DNA from: Deltaproteobacteria bacterium
Lineage (GTDB): Bacteria; Desulfobacterota; Syntrophia; Syntrophales; UBA2210
Length of the DNA stretch: 34,564 nucleotides
NCBI GenBank assembly: GCA_019313905.1
Contig: JAFDAI010000045.1
Coordinates: forward strand, 1-34,564
Reading direction: 5' to 3'
Shown here: one piece after another, positions 8,499 through 15,361 of the stretch
Position numbering within the stretch: the first letter of the stretch is position 1
Layout of the letters: each line of letters starts with the position of its first letter
Translations under genes and position numbers: made by a program
Notes under the pieces: generated by a model
What the model was told of the DNA's origin: nothing
The model's database searches: none
Seen by the model: only the letters and a program-made list of their open reading frames with translations

Positions 8499-9389
8499 CT
8501 AACCAAGCGCGTAAAGCACGTTCTGCCAGACGGCCTTTATATCGCCGGAAACAGCACCACCAGTGTATTCCACAACACTGGTTTTCATTATCTGAGCCTC
8601 TGTAATGGCGGAATCGTATCGTATTCTTCCCGCTGTCTTAACGCCGTGTTCTTTTGCTTCCCCTTCAATCTGTTCCGTAATATCGGGGTTTATATCCCAC
8701 TTATTGATACACACAATCGTGGGAATTCGAAAATGCGCGGTTAGTTCCGCTACCCGCAGTAAGTCGTGCTGACCTGAAAGAGTAGGCTCTGTTACAACCA
8801 GTACAAGATCAGCGCCCGTTATAGATGCAATAACGGGGCACCCGATTCCCGGTGAACCGTCAACAATTATGTAGTCGAGATCATCCTTCACTGCGATATC
8901 GCGGGCTTTTTGACGAATCTGTGTTACCAGCTTTCCCGAATTTCCCTCGGCCATACCAAGTCTTGCATGTACCATAGGTCCGTAATTTGTAGACGATGTA
9001 TACCACTCACCATTCACGGCCGGTCCAAAGGATATTGCCTCAGCAGGGCATACGCGAACACACACACCGCACCCTTCACAGAATATGGGGTTTACGAGAG
9101 GCGTATCTGCTGTTTCCCCATTGCCAGTAACCGGGTAATGTATCGCATCGAAGCGGCACGCTTCTATGCATCGATTACAGGATATACACTTGTCTTCCAA
9201 TATCCTTGCTTTACTGCTACCGCTGAAATCTTCCCGGTATTCTATCCTGGGATTTAGAACAAGATGCAGATCGGCTGCATCCACATCACAATCCGCCAGG
9301 ACTTTCTTTCCCGCCAGGGCCGCAAAGGCTGCCACAATGCTTGTTTTTCCGGTACCGCCCTTTCCACTTATTACAACAATCTCTTTCAT
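8499..9389 (-). CDS. MinD-superfamily ATPase with inserted 2[4Fe-4S] ferredoxin (copy 1)
   Basis: P-loop ATPase of the MinD superfamily with a bacterial ferredoxin domain inserted after the Walker A half. In the 296-residue protein the deviant Walker A is SGKGGTGKTS (about 8-17). The ferredoxin cysteines are CISCNRCIEAC and CEGCGVCVRVCP (about 68-114). Switch II is VDGSPGIGCPVIAS, and a NKWD-like motif follows. I chose the ATG at 9389; an upstream extension would overlap the preceding gene, which ends 4 bp before. The paired arrangement with copy 2 matches the ORP-associated MinD pairs of Desulfovibrio. The function is unproven; ATP-driven loading or positioning of a metal-cluster protein is the natural guess. 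Confidence 0.9.
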   Translation of the reverse strand: MKEIVVISGKGGTGKTSIVAAFAALAGKKVLADCDVDAADLHLVLNPRIEYREDFSGSSKARILEDKCISCNRCIEACRFDAIHYPVTGNGETADTPLVNPIFCEGCGVCVRVCPAEAISFGPAVNGEWYTSSTNYGPMVHARLGMAEGNSGKLVTQIRQKARDIAVKDDLDYIIVDGSPGIGCPVIASITGADLVLVVTEPTLSGQHDLLRVAELTAHFRIPTIVCINKWDINPDITEQIEGEAKEHGVKTAGRIRYDSAITEAQIMKTSVVEYTGGAVSGDIKAVWQNVLYALG

Positions 9390-9393
9390 AATA

Positions 9394-10284
9394 TCAACTT
9401 TCCGTTGCTGTTTTTTCCTGTTGTTCTGCTTGTAGAGCATTCTGATGGAGATCTATAACCTTTTCCCAGCAGGTTTCAAATGCTTTTTGATATTCCGGCA
9501 GTGCGTGTATGACCATTTCCCCCCGCGAATAGGCTTCGGCTATTCTGCGATCATTCGGTATCTCCAGAATAATCTTGATCTTTTCTTTGTTACAGTATTC
9601 TTTAACATCTTCGTTACCCACATCGGAACGGTTGATAGCCACGGCAAATGGTATGCTCAACTCTCTGACCATCCCAACGGCAAGTTCCAAGTCGTTCAAT
9701 CCGAAAGGAGTGGGTTCCGTAACCAAAAGGACAAATTCTGCATCTTTCACGGCTTCAATAACGGGGCAGGATGTTCCCGGAGGTGAATCGAGAATCAATA
9801 TCTCCGGTTCTCCGGCGGCTTCTTTGACTCCTCTGATAACAGCCGGGGACATGAGTTCTCCGATATTGAGCAATCCATGGACAAAACTGATTCCATTTGT
9901 TTTTCCTTCTTCGACAGTGCCTAACTCTCTGGGTACTTCTATGAATGCATCTTCAGGACAGAACAGCTTGCATGCGCCGCAACTATGACATAACTCGGGG
10001 AATATCAGCACTTTGCCTTTAATTACGGCAATAGCGCTGTATTCACAAACCTCTGCACAAATACCGCACCCCGTACACTTTTCTTCGATGACTTTTGGAA
10101 TGGGTACCGTAACAGGGGAAGATGATTCAATCTCCGGTTTCAGAAAGATATGACAGTTCGGTTCTTCAACATCACAGTCCAGTATCTGAATAGTTCTCCC
10201 CGTGTTGGCAAGAGCTAAAGCAAGGTTTGTTGCTATTGTTGTTTTACCGGTGCCACCCTTTCCGCTGGCAATAGCTATCTTCAA
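9394..10284 (-). CDS. MinD-superfamily ATPase with inserted 2[4Fe-4S] ferredoxin (copy 2)
   Basis: Paralogue of the downstream ATPase with the same architecture. Walker A is SGKGGTGKTT (about 7-16), DCDVEEPNCH follows, the ferredoxin cysteines are CTGCGICAEVC and CHSCGACKLFCP (about 70-109), and switch II is LDSPPGTSCPVIEA. The start is a TTG at 10284 with AAAGGAG seven bases upstream. A longer frame reaching into the previous gene is open but lacks a ribosome site. The protein has 296 residues, the same length as copy 1. It begins 14 bp after the NifX-ferredoxin gene. Its PPGT switch II is intact, in contrast to the Mrp-like protein of this cluster. Heterodimer formation with copy 1 is plausible but inferred. 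Confidence 0.9.
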   Translation of the reverse strand: MKIAIASGKGGTGKTTIATNLALALANTGRTIQILDCDVEEPNCHIFLKPEIESSSPVTVPIPKVIEEKCTGCGICAEVCEYSAIAVIKGKVLIFPELCHSCGACKLFCPEDAFIEVPRELGTVEEGKTNGISFVHGLLNIGELMSPAVIRGVKEAAGEPEILILDSPPGTSCPVIEAVKDAEFVLLVTEPTPFGLNDLELAVGMVRELSIPFAVAINRSDVGNEDVKEYCNKEKIKIILEIPNDRRIAEAYSRGEMVIHALPEYQKAFETCWEKVIDLHQNALQAEQQEKTATES

Positions 10285-10298
10285 GGTGTCACTCCTTT

Positions 10299-11153
10299 CT
10301 AAACCATAGTAATAGCGCCAAGAGGACATCTACCAATGCATATCCCGCACCCTGTGCATTTATTTTCGTCAACTATGGCTACATCATTCAGAATAATTGC
10401 ATTTACGGGACAGGATTCAATACACACTCCACATCCATTACACTCTTGAGCGTTAACGCGGGCTACTCCATTGTCTTCGTTCTTTTGAATCTGACCGATT
10501 CGACGTTTGATATCCTGAAGTTGTTTCTCGAGAATGCGGGCTTCTTCCTTGAGAGCGTTTGTTTCATCTTTTCCCGGTACTTCCGGCTGAGATGCCAGAC
10601 CGGGAAGGCCTGTCTGACCAACACCCATTCCCATGCCGCGACCACTGCCCATACCCTGGCCACGACCGCCACCCATGCCCATACCGCGACCACTACCCAT
10701 ACCTTGGCCACGACCGCCACCCATGCCCATACCTCTACCACTGCCCATTCCCATGCCGCTACTTCCACCCATACTCTGGCTCTGGTCACCACCCATACCA
10801 AAATGGCTTGCCACATTGGGCTGGTTCGCTGCAGTAAAAGTACCTGCCTTGAATTGTTCAACTGCCTGACGGATAATTCCGGTAACGCCAACAATAACCT
10901 GAATACCTGCGGCTCCAAACACCTGGGATGCATTAGGGCCACAATTTCCTGTGAGAACATATTTGACACCATGGTCCGCCATCAACTGCGCTGACTGGAT
11001 ACCAACGCCGCCTCCGGCCGCGACGTTGGGATTCTGTATGGCCTCAAATTCCATTGTCTCTGGATTTACAAACAAATAATATGGAGTCCGCCCAAAACGG
11101 GCTTCAACCTGATCATCGAGCGACGAACCTGTTGCTGTTACTGCTATCTTCAT
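10299..11153 (-). CDS. NifX-fold protein fused to a 2[4Fe-4S] ferredoxin through a Gly-Met-Arg repeat linker
   Basis: Three-part protein of 284 residues. Residues 1-110 form a dinitrogenase iron-molybdenum-cofactor-type (NifX/NifY/NifB C-terminal) domain, with GIQSAQLMADHGVKYVLTGN followed by CGPN. Residues 119-178 are almost only Gly, Met, Arg, Ser and Gln in a 16-residue repeat. Residues 196-228 form a short charged coiled coil. Residues 238-276 carry two ferredoxin motifs, CNGCGVCIESCP and CTGCGICIGRCP. The ATG at 11153 has AAGGGG upstream. It is the first gene after an internal terminator and leads the MinD pair. By analogy with ORP it may carry a mixed-metal sulfide cluster and exchange electrons through its own ferredoxin; this is inference. 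Confidence 0.88.
   Translation of the reverse strand: MKIAVTATGSSLDDQVEARFGRTPYYLFVNPETMEFEAIQNPNVAAGGGVGIQSAQLMADHGVKYVLTGNCGPNASQVFGAAGIQVIVGVTGIIRQAVEQFKAGTFTAANQPNVASHFGMGGDQSQSMGGSSGMGMGSGRGMGMGGGRGQGMGSGRGMGMGGGRGQGMGSGRGMGMGVGQTGLPGLASQPEVPGKDETNALKEEARILEKQLQDIKRRIGQIQKNEDNGVARVNAQECNGCGVCIESCPVNAIILNDVAIVDENKCTGCGICIGRCPLGAITMV
10623..10751 (-). repeat. 48-bp coding tandem repeat (about 2.7 units)
   Basis: Encodes GMGSGRGMGMGGGRGQ twice in full, followed by a partial third unit, within the linker of the NifX-ferredoxin protein. The DNA copies are close to identical, so unit number could change by slippage or unequal recombination. Confidence 0.85.
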
Positions 11154-11263
11154 TCTTAACCCCTTTTCTGAAAAAAGTACTGCTCAGCTATGAAAGCTTT
11201 CGCGTAAATTCGAAACACGAAGTAAGATAAGCATTCATTTCTCAAAGCGCAACCCTGACAAAG

Positions 11264-11321
11264 AAAAAAGCGCTGGAGATAGGTAACAATTGCATTGCAA
11301 CCTAATTGCATACCAGCGCTT
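11264..11321 (-). terminator. Hairpin terminator inside the NifX/MinD cluster
   Basis: Reading on the minus strand, AAGCGCTGG (11321-11313) pairs perfectly with CCAGCGCTT (11276-11268), and TTTTTTC follows. The loop of about 36 bases contains further short self-complementary TTGCA stretches. It begins 12 bp after the stop of the DUF5320 gene. It separates the small NifX/DUF5320 genes from the MinD genes, or partly attenuates read-through. Confidence 0.8.
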
Positions 11322-11332
11322 TCTCTGTTTTG

Positions 11333-11725
11333 TTACTTTTTGGTTTCTTTTTCTAAGTCTTCCATACGCTGTTTAATACCTTCCAGGGAATCCTCTAAAT
11401 ATTCCGCCTGGCCTTTCAGCGCATCGAGTTCCTGCTGTTTTGTCGCAACTTGCCCATATGGCGCGTTATACGAAGCTGTTCCTGCATAAGATGGATAACT
11501 ATAAGCGGCACGTTGCCAGCCGGGCAAGCCAGTCGCATAAAACTGATTACGATGCCCCCAGCCTCCTCCACGGCCAAAACCCGCACCTCTTCCGAAACCC
11601 CAACCGAAACCTCCTCCTGGTATAGAGTTTGCAAATCCTGGTGCACTATATCCCGCACAATACCCAGCTACCCTACCTGTCATTGGTCCCATTCCTGCGG
11701 GGCCTGTTCTATCTCCACTTGGCAT
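11333..11725 (-). CDS. DUF5320-type glycine-rich protein with C-terminal coiled coil
   Basis: Small protein of 130 residues that starts with the DUF5320 hallmark (MPSGDRTGPAGMGPMTGR). A Gly/Phe/Arg-rich middle (GGGFGWGFGRGAGFGRGGG) and a Tyr/Ala-rich part follow, then a C-terminal coiled coil (about 93-130, QQELDALKGQAEYLEDSLEG). The family has no known function but habitually occurs beside NifX-type and MinD-ferredoxin genes. I chose the ATG at 11725 because AAGGAGGTG lies just upstream and the hallmark begins there. No signal peptide or membrane segment is visible. The second DUF5320-like gene lies 66 bp upstream. Confidence 0.82.
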   Translation of the reverse strand: MPSGDRTGPAGMGPMTGRVAGYCAGYSAPGFANSIPGGGFGWGFGRGAGFGRGGGWGHRNQFYATGLPGWQRAAYSYPSYAGTASYNAPYGQVATKQQELDALKGQAEYLEDSLEGIKQRMEDLEKETKK

Positions 11726-11791
11726 GATATACACCTCCTTATTGTTTAGGTTGTTTAGTCTGAAGGCTAAACAAACCTGAGTAAATAACAC

Positions 11792-12010
11792 TTAACGATT
11801 ACGGCCTCGGCCCGTTCCACGACTCTGTCCCTGTCCTGTTCCACGACCTTGTCCGGTTCGGCCAAAACCTAAACCTCTTCCCAGTCTGCGAAAGAATCCC
11901 ATATTCTCCTCAGACACGGGCATTTCTTTTGTTCCTGTTCCACAAGGCCCAAGGCCACGTCCGGTTTTCGATCCCTGTCCCTGCGGACCTGTTCCATCTC
12001 CTCTAGGCAT
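11792..12010 (-). CDS. Short DUF5320-like Gly/Arg-rich protein
   Basis: Protein of 72 residues that begins MPRGDGTGPQGQGSKTGRGL, the same N-terminal signature as the following gene. A short middle (EENMGFFRRLGRG) and a repetitive Gly-Arg-Gln-Thr tail (GRGTGQGQSRGTGRG) follow. The start at 12010 is set by AAGGAGGTGATT immediately upstream. It is basic and of low complexity, with one Cys (GPCGTG). It lies 61 bp after a NifX-fold gene and 66 bp before the longer DUF5320 gene. No function is known; a disordered metal- or nucleic-acid-binding role would be speculation. Confidence 0.78.
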   Translation of the reverse strand: MPRGDGTGPQGQGSKTGRGLGPCGTGTKEMPVSEENMGFFRRLGRGLGFGRTGQGRGTGQGQSRGTGRGRNR

Positions 12011-12071
12011 ATAAATCACCTCCTTCCACTCATACTTAATACTATCTGCATGTAAATCAAAAAATTCCAAT

Positions 12072-12437
12072 TCAGGCCCAGTGCCCTTCAATCGTTGATT
12101 CGCTTGTCTCCTGAAGTTTTCCTTCTTTCCATTCGGAAAGGGCCTGTTTCACCGTCATATCTTCCTTGACAATAAATATCCTGATAGATGCGGCGCTCAA
12201 TGTCCTGAAAGCATTGGGCCCCACATTCCCGGTCAGAAGGACTTCAATCCCCAAGTTTGCCACGTTCTGAGCAGCCTGAATCCCCGCGCCCTGCGCCGCG
12301 TTTACGTTCTGCTCATTGGAATGAGCTTCAAACGCGTCTGTTTCCGTATCCACCAGAATAAACCACTTTGCCCTTCCAAAACTCCGGTCGGTCTTGCTCG
12401 AAAGGTCTTCCCCGTATGATGTGATTGCGATCTTCAT
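12072..12437 (-). CDS. NifX-fold (dinitrogenase FeMo-cofactor-type) protein
   Basis: Stand-alone NifX-type domain of 121 residues (MKIAITSYGEDLSSKTDRSF, then GRAKWF). Its core, GAGIQAAQNVANLGIEVLLT followed by GNVGPNA, closely parallels the NifX half of the ferredoxin fusion in this cluster, so the two are paralogues. No nitrogenase gene is present. The ORP protein of Desulfovibrio, which carries a Mo-Cu sulfide cluster, has this fold and this sort of neighbourhood. The start at 12437 is fixed by a 4-bp ATGA overlap with the stop of the preceding gene and by AAAAGG upstream. Translational coupling with that gene is likely. Confidence 0.87.
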   Translation of the reverse strand: MKIAITSYGEDLSSKTDRSFGRAKWFILVDTETDAFEAHSNEQNVNAAQGAGIQAAQNVANLGIEVLLTGNVGPNAFRTLSAASIRIFIVKEDMTVKQALSEWKEGKLQETSESTIEGHWA

Positions 12438-12850
12438 ATATTCCATCCTTTTCTGTTATTCTTGTAGCTGTAACCGTGCCTTCTCCGTCCCATACCTCTT
12501 CCGAAACCTGATCCCCGTCGGCAACCGGGCAGCATAAAACCCGGCTCAGGCAGACGCCCCGAGAAATAGGCGTTGAGCACATCGTCTACCCTTCCCTTGA
12601 GAAACGGGACAATGTCTACCCCCGCTGCTGTGATCATCTGCTCCATGGGTCTTGAAACCGCCCCGCAGAGCAGTATCTGTATGCCAAGTTCTCTCAGCCT
12701 TGCCACCTTTCCTACTATCGTGTTCCCGGCAAAATCCGCCATAGAACGATCGTTTATAGTTCTGGATTCAAAATCAACAACCAAGAGACAATCGGAAAAA
12801 TCCAGTACCGTTGAAACACAATCATCCCACACTGGCATGGCAAGTTTCAT
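12434..12850 (-). CDS. NifX-fold protein with Gly/Arg-rich C-terminal tail
   Basis: First gene of the cluster, 138 residues. Residues 1-105 match a divergent NifX-type domain (MKLAMPVWDDCVSTVLDFSD, later GKVARLRELGIQILLCGAVS). The tail (PGCRRGSGFGRGMGRRRHGY) is basic and Gly-rich like the DUF5320 neighbours. Cysteines occur at the N-terminal DDC, FSDC, LLCGA and PGC positions. I chose the ATG at 12850 because AAAGGAG is eight bases upstream; an in-frame GTG three codons earlier overlaps that site. A sigma-54-like promoter lies 31 bp upstream. A role as a metal-cluster carrier is inferred from the fold. Confidence 0.83.
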   Translation of the reverse strand: MKLAMPVWDDCVSTVLDFSDCLLVVDFESRTINDRSMADFAGNTIVGKVARLRELGIQILLCGAVSRPMEQMITAAGVDIVPFLKGRVDDVLNAYFSGRLPEPGFMLPGCRRGSGFGRGMGRRRHGYSYKNNRKGWNI

Positions 12851-12881
12851 CTTATCCACTCCTTTTACAGCATAAATATCT

Positions 12882-12897
12882 TACAAATACCGTGCCA
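12882..12897 (-). promoter_or_regulatory. Sigma-54-type promoter (-24/-12) for the NifX/MinD cluster
   Basis: On the minus strand the sequence is TGGCACG-GTAT-TTGTA. The consensus is TGGCACR-N4-TTGCW; only the C of the -12 GC differs. Spacing to the start codon (31 bp) leaves a short leader with a good ribosome site. The ORP genes of Desulfovibrio are also sigma-54 dependent. Confidence 0.65.
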
Positions 12898-13013
12898 TAA
12901 AATTAGTCCCTTGCATAAAAGAAAGAACTCAGTTGTTACAAGTAATTACGATGAGGGACATTCCGCGGGGATTTACAAGAGTTGCATAATTGCTACTATA
13001 ATCGCAAATATGT

Positions 13014-13029
13014 GTCGCATGAATGCGAC
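13014..13029. promoter_or_regulatory. Palindrome, candidate activator (UAS) site
   Basis: GTCGCAT-GA-ATGCGAC is a perfect 7-bp inverted repeat about 120 bp upstream of the sigma-54-like promoter, a normal distance for an enhancer-binding protein. A related half-site, ATCGCAA, lies at 13001-13007. The cognate regulator is not in the window. Confidence 0.5.
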
Positions 13030-13075
13030 TAGGTGGTTGTCCGAGAACAGCTTTGTCGCGAGGGTGAGTCCGGGG

Positions 13076-13861
13076 TCAGGAATGTATGAACTGGATACCG
13101 GTCATAATAACAACTATAAGAACAAGTGCGGCATAATCTGCCGATGACATACGGAGATTTCTTAAGTAGGTTCTCGAGCCCCTTTTGTATCCACGGCCTT
13201 CCATGGCTATTGCTGTTTCTTCCGCCTTTCTGAAAGAGCTTAAGGCAAGGGGGAGTGCAAGAGATGTAATGTTTTTTATTTTCTTGATTATATTTCCTTT
13301 TCTAAAGTCTGCACCACGTGCCATTTGGGCCTTTTTGATCCGGTCAACTTCTCCCAGGAAAGTCGGAACAAATCTGAGGGCGAGTGAAAGCATTATTGCG
13401 ATATCATGTGTAGGAATTCCAAGGTGTCGGAGTGGTTTTAAAATGCCTTCTATTCCACTGATAAGGTCTGAAGGAACAGTGGTCATTGTAAGAATTGACG
13501 CGCCTATCACCAGAAACATAAATTGCCATGTTATATAGAAGCCCCTGTAGAAGCCTTCATGCGTTATGGACAGCCCACAAAAAGAAACCTGCACGATTGG
13601 CGTACCTTCGGTAAATAAAACGTGAAGGAGAAACAGAAGTATGAAGAAAATCATAAAGGGTTTGAGGCTGCTGATAACACGTTGAAATGTCAGACGGGAC
13701 ATGAAGATTACAGCAATCATGAAGACGGAAAGCAAGAGCCCGGCATTAACATCCACCCTCAGTATAAGAATACTCAAGACGATAACTGACAATATTTTAA
13801 TTCGCGGGTCCAACCTGTGTATGATTGAATTTCCGGGAACGTATTGACCCCAGTTATACAT
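13076..13861 (-). CDS. ecfT: ECF transporter transmembrane subunit EcfT (CbiQ family)
   Basis: Membrane coupling subunit of an energy-coupling-factor importer, linking the ATPase to the substrate-binding S component. The 261-residue protein has about five or six hydrophobic segments. It also has the two cytoplasmic coupling motifs with Ala-Arg-Gly: AQMARGADF and AMEGRGYKRG (near residues 180 and 220). The N-terminus PGNSIIHRLDPRIKIL is typical of the family. The ATG at 13861 has GGGGAG eight bases upstream. It is the last gene of the birA-bioY-ecfA-ecfT run, 77 bp after ecfA. With only one ATPase gene present, a homodimeric BioM-like ATPase or a second ATPase encoded elsewhere is required. 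Confidence 0.93.
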   Translation of the reverse strand: MYNWGQYVPGNSIIHRLDPRIKILSVIVLSILILRVDVNAGLLLSVFMIAVIFMSRLTFQRVISSLKPFMIFFILLFLLHVLFTEGTPIVQVSFCGLSITHEGFYRGFYITWQFMFLVIGASILTMTTVPSDLISGIEGILKPLRHLGIPTHDIAIMLSLALRFVPTFLGEVDRIKKAQMARGADFRKGNIIKKIKNITSLALPLALSSFRKAEETAIAMEGRGYKRGSRTYLRNLRMSSADYAALVLIVVIMTGIQFIHS

Positions 13862-13938
13862 TCTGTTCGCTCCCCGGAACCGGCAGATTATATGTGCTTT
13901 CCATGATCACTTTCTTTTTCACCATATGCTGATGGATT

Positions 13939-14775
13939 TTATGATGCATGCAGGTTTTGTAACCGGTTCAATATTTCAAGACACGCCTCATCGATGGTCA
14001 GGATATCTGTTCGAATATCTTCACCTCTTTGCTTTAACCGCCATGCCAGGTCTGTGGCAACGGGAATATCCAGTTTCAGCGCCTTCATCTGTTCAACTTT
14101 ACCGAATACTTCCTTTGGTGATCCGGTAAACACTATGCGGCCTTCATTCATGACAATGATCCTGCCCGCGTTTACGATCTCATCCATATTGTGAGTAATA
14201 TGAATAATGGCAATACCCTGTTTGTTGATTTCTTCTATGATTGACAAAATGCGGTCGCGACCCGATGGATCAAGATATGAAGTGGGTTCGTCAAATATGA
14301 TATATCCTGGCTTCATGGCAAGAACTCCGGCTATTGATACGAGACGTTTTTCTCCGCCGGAAAGGGTATGGGGCTGGCGCTCCGCGTGATTTTTCAGACC
14401 CACCATCGCAAGACTTTCATCAACTCTCTGCCTTATCTCCGTGGAAGGCAGTTCCAGATTTCCGGGGCCGAACGCTATATCCTCTTCTACAGTCATTCCC
14501 ACAATCTGGTTATCGGGATTCTGAAAGACCATTCCAACCCTGCGCCTGATCTCTTCCACGCAGGATTCATCATCCGTACCCATTCCATCGACGCTTACCC
14601 GGCCGTCCGCCGGATAGAGCAGGGCATTGAGATGCTGGACCAGCGTGGTCTTTCCGCACCCGTTCGGACCGACAATTCCTATGTATTCTCCCTCATCAAT
14701 TGCCATATTGATCCGGTTCAGTACCGGTTCACCCGAACGGTCATATTTGAATGTTACATTTTCTACTTTAATCAT
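13939..14775 (-). CDS. ecfA: ECF transporter ATP-binding subunit (EcfA/BioM)
   Basis: ABC ATPase that powers biotin uptake with EcfT and BioY. The 278-residue protein shows Walker A GPNGCGKTT (36-44), the Q-loop and ECF-specific FQNPDNQIVGMTVEEDIAFG, signature LSGGEK, Walker B YIIFDEPTSYLD and switch His in HITHN. The Q-loop sequence is diagnostic for ECF-type rather than ordinary ABC ATPases. Its start overlaps the 3' end of bioY by 8 bp, which indicates translational coupling. The position directly between bioY and ecfT identifies it as BioM-equivalent. Confidence 0.93.
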   Translation of the reverse strand: MIKVENVTFKYDRSGEPVLNRINMAIDEGEYIGIVGPNGCGKTTLVQHLNALLYPADGRVSVDGMGTDDESCVEEIRRRVGMVFQNPDNQIVGMTVEEDIAFGPGNLELPSTEIRQRVDESLAMVGLKNHAERQPHTLSGGEKRLVSIAGVLAMKPGYIIFDEPTSYLDPSGRDRILSIIEEINKQGIAIIHITHNMDEIVNAGRIIVMNEGRIVFTGSPKEVFGKVEQMKALKLDIPVATDLAWRLKQRGEDIRTDILTIDEACLEILNRLQNLHAS

Positions 14776-15319
14776 TGGATATCTTCTTAATTTGTACCCT
14801 GCTCTTAATCTTTACTATCAGAAGAGTTGCTGCCGCAATCTTTATGGCATCCCCTATCAGAAACGGAAGAACGCCCACCGTAATCGCTTTTTTAAGGGAA
14901 AGCTGCGCCACAACGGACAGCTGTGCAACTCCACAGATATAGATGACAACGGTTGCCACGATCAGCGACAGGGCTATCCACACATACCCGGAATGTTTTC
15001 TCGATTCCATCATTCTTCCGACTATGTACGCCCCGATGATAAATCCTATGAGATAACCCCCCGTCGGCCCTATAAGAACGCCAAGGCCTGCCTTCCCGCC
15101 GGCAAAAACAGGCAGTCCTATTATGCCGAGCAGGATATAGACAATCTGACTCAATGCACCCAGATACCCGCCAAGCAGGGAGGCCGCAAGATACATGACA
15201 AAAGTCTGAAGAGTTATGGGAACCAACGGCAATGGAATTATAATATAAGCGCCTAACGCCGTCATAGCGCCAAACATGGCGGCATAAGACATTCCCCGTG
15301 TTGAAATTTTTCTGGCCAT
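14768..15319 (-). CDS. bioY: Biotin-specific S component BioY
   Basis: Integral membrane substrate-binding protein of the biotin ECF importer. The 183-residue protein has about six hydrophobic segments. It carries the BioY signatures (IIIPLPLVPITLQTFVMYLA, then GGKAGLGVLIGPTGGYLIGF), whose residues form the biotin site in characterised BioY proteins. The ATG at 15319 has AGGAGAAG upstream. It lies 38 bp after birA, with an 18-bp palindrome in the gap. No biotin synthesis genes are present in the window, so the operon points to biotin scavenging. Confidence 0.95.
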   Translation of the reverse strand: MARKISTRGMSYAAMFGAMTALGAYIIIPLPLVPITLQTFVMYLAASLLGGYLGALSQIVYILLGIIGLPVFAGGKAGLGVLIGPTGGYLIGFIIGAYIVGRMMESRKHSGYVWIALSLIVATVVIYICGVAQLSVVAQLSLKKAITVGVLPFLIGDAIKIAAATLLIVKIKSRVQIKKISND

Positions 15320-15343
15320 ATCGATCTTCTCCTATCTATTTAA

Positions 15344-15361
15344 GTAACCATTCACGGTTAC
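15344..15361. promoter_or_regulatory. 18-bp interrupted palindrome between birA and bioY
   Basis: GTAACC-N6-GGTTAC is a perfect 6-bp inverted repeat that overlaps the birA stop codon, 25 bp upstream of bioY. The arms resemble biotin operator half-sites, but the 6-bp spacing is not that of BirA operators. It could be a second regulatory site or an RNA hairpin. Confidence 0.4.

Noticed and set aside
10623-10751. CRISPR-like spaced repeats
   Set aside because: The repeats are contiguous coding units without unique spacers and lie inside a conserved gene.
10446-10994. Thr/His-rich and Pro/Trp-rich open frames opposite the NifX-ferredoxin gene
   Set aside because: They are by-products of the 48-bp Gly-Met-Arg coding repeat read in other frames.
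4991-12850. A nitrogenase (nif) cofactor cluster
   Set aside because: NifX-fold and NifU-like proteins occur, but no nifHDK, nifE, nifN or nifB core is present. The MinD-ferredoxin pairs and DUF5320 proteins fit an ORP-like system better.
12911-13147. Plus-strand open frame of 78 codons upstream of the NifX cluster
   Set aside because: It has no ribosome site or family resemblance and overlaps the sigma-54 control region and the end of ecfT.
15344-15361. Calling the bioY palindrome a BirA operator
   Set aside because: The arms are only 6 bp apart, against about 14-15 bp in BirA operators; the repeat at 16428-16455 has the right geometry instead.
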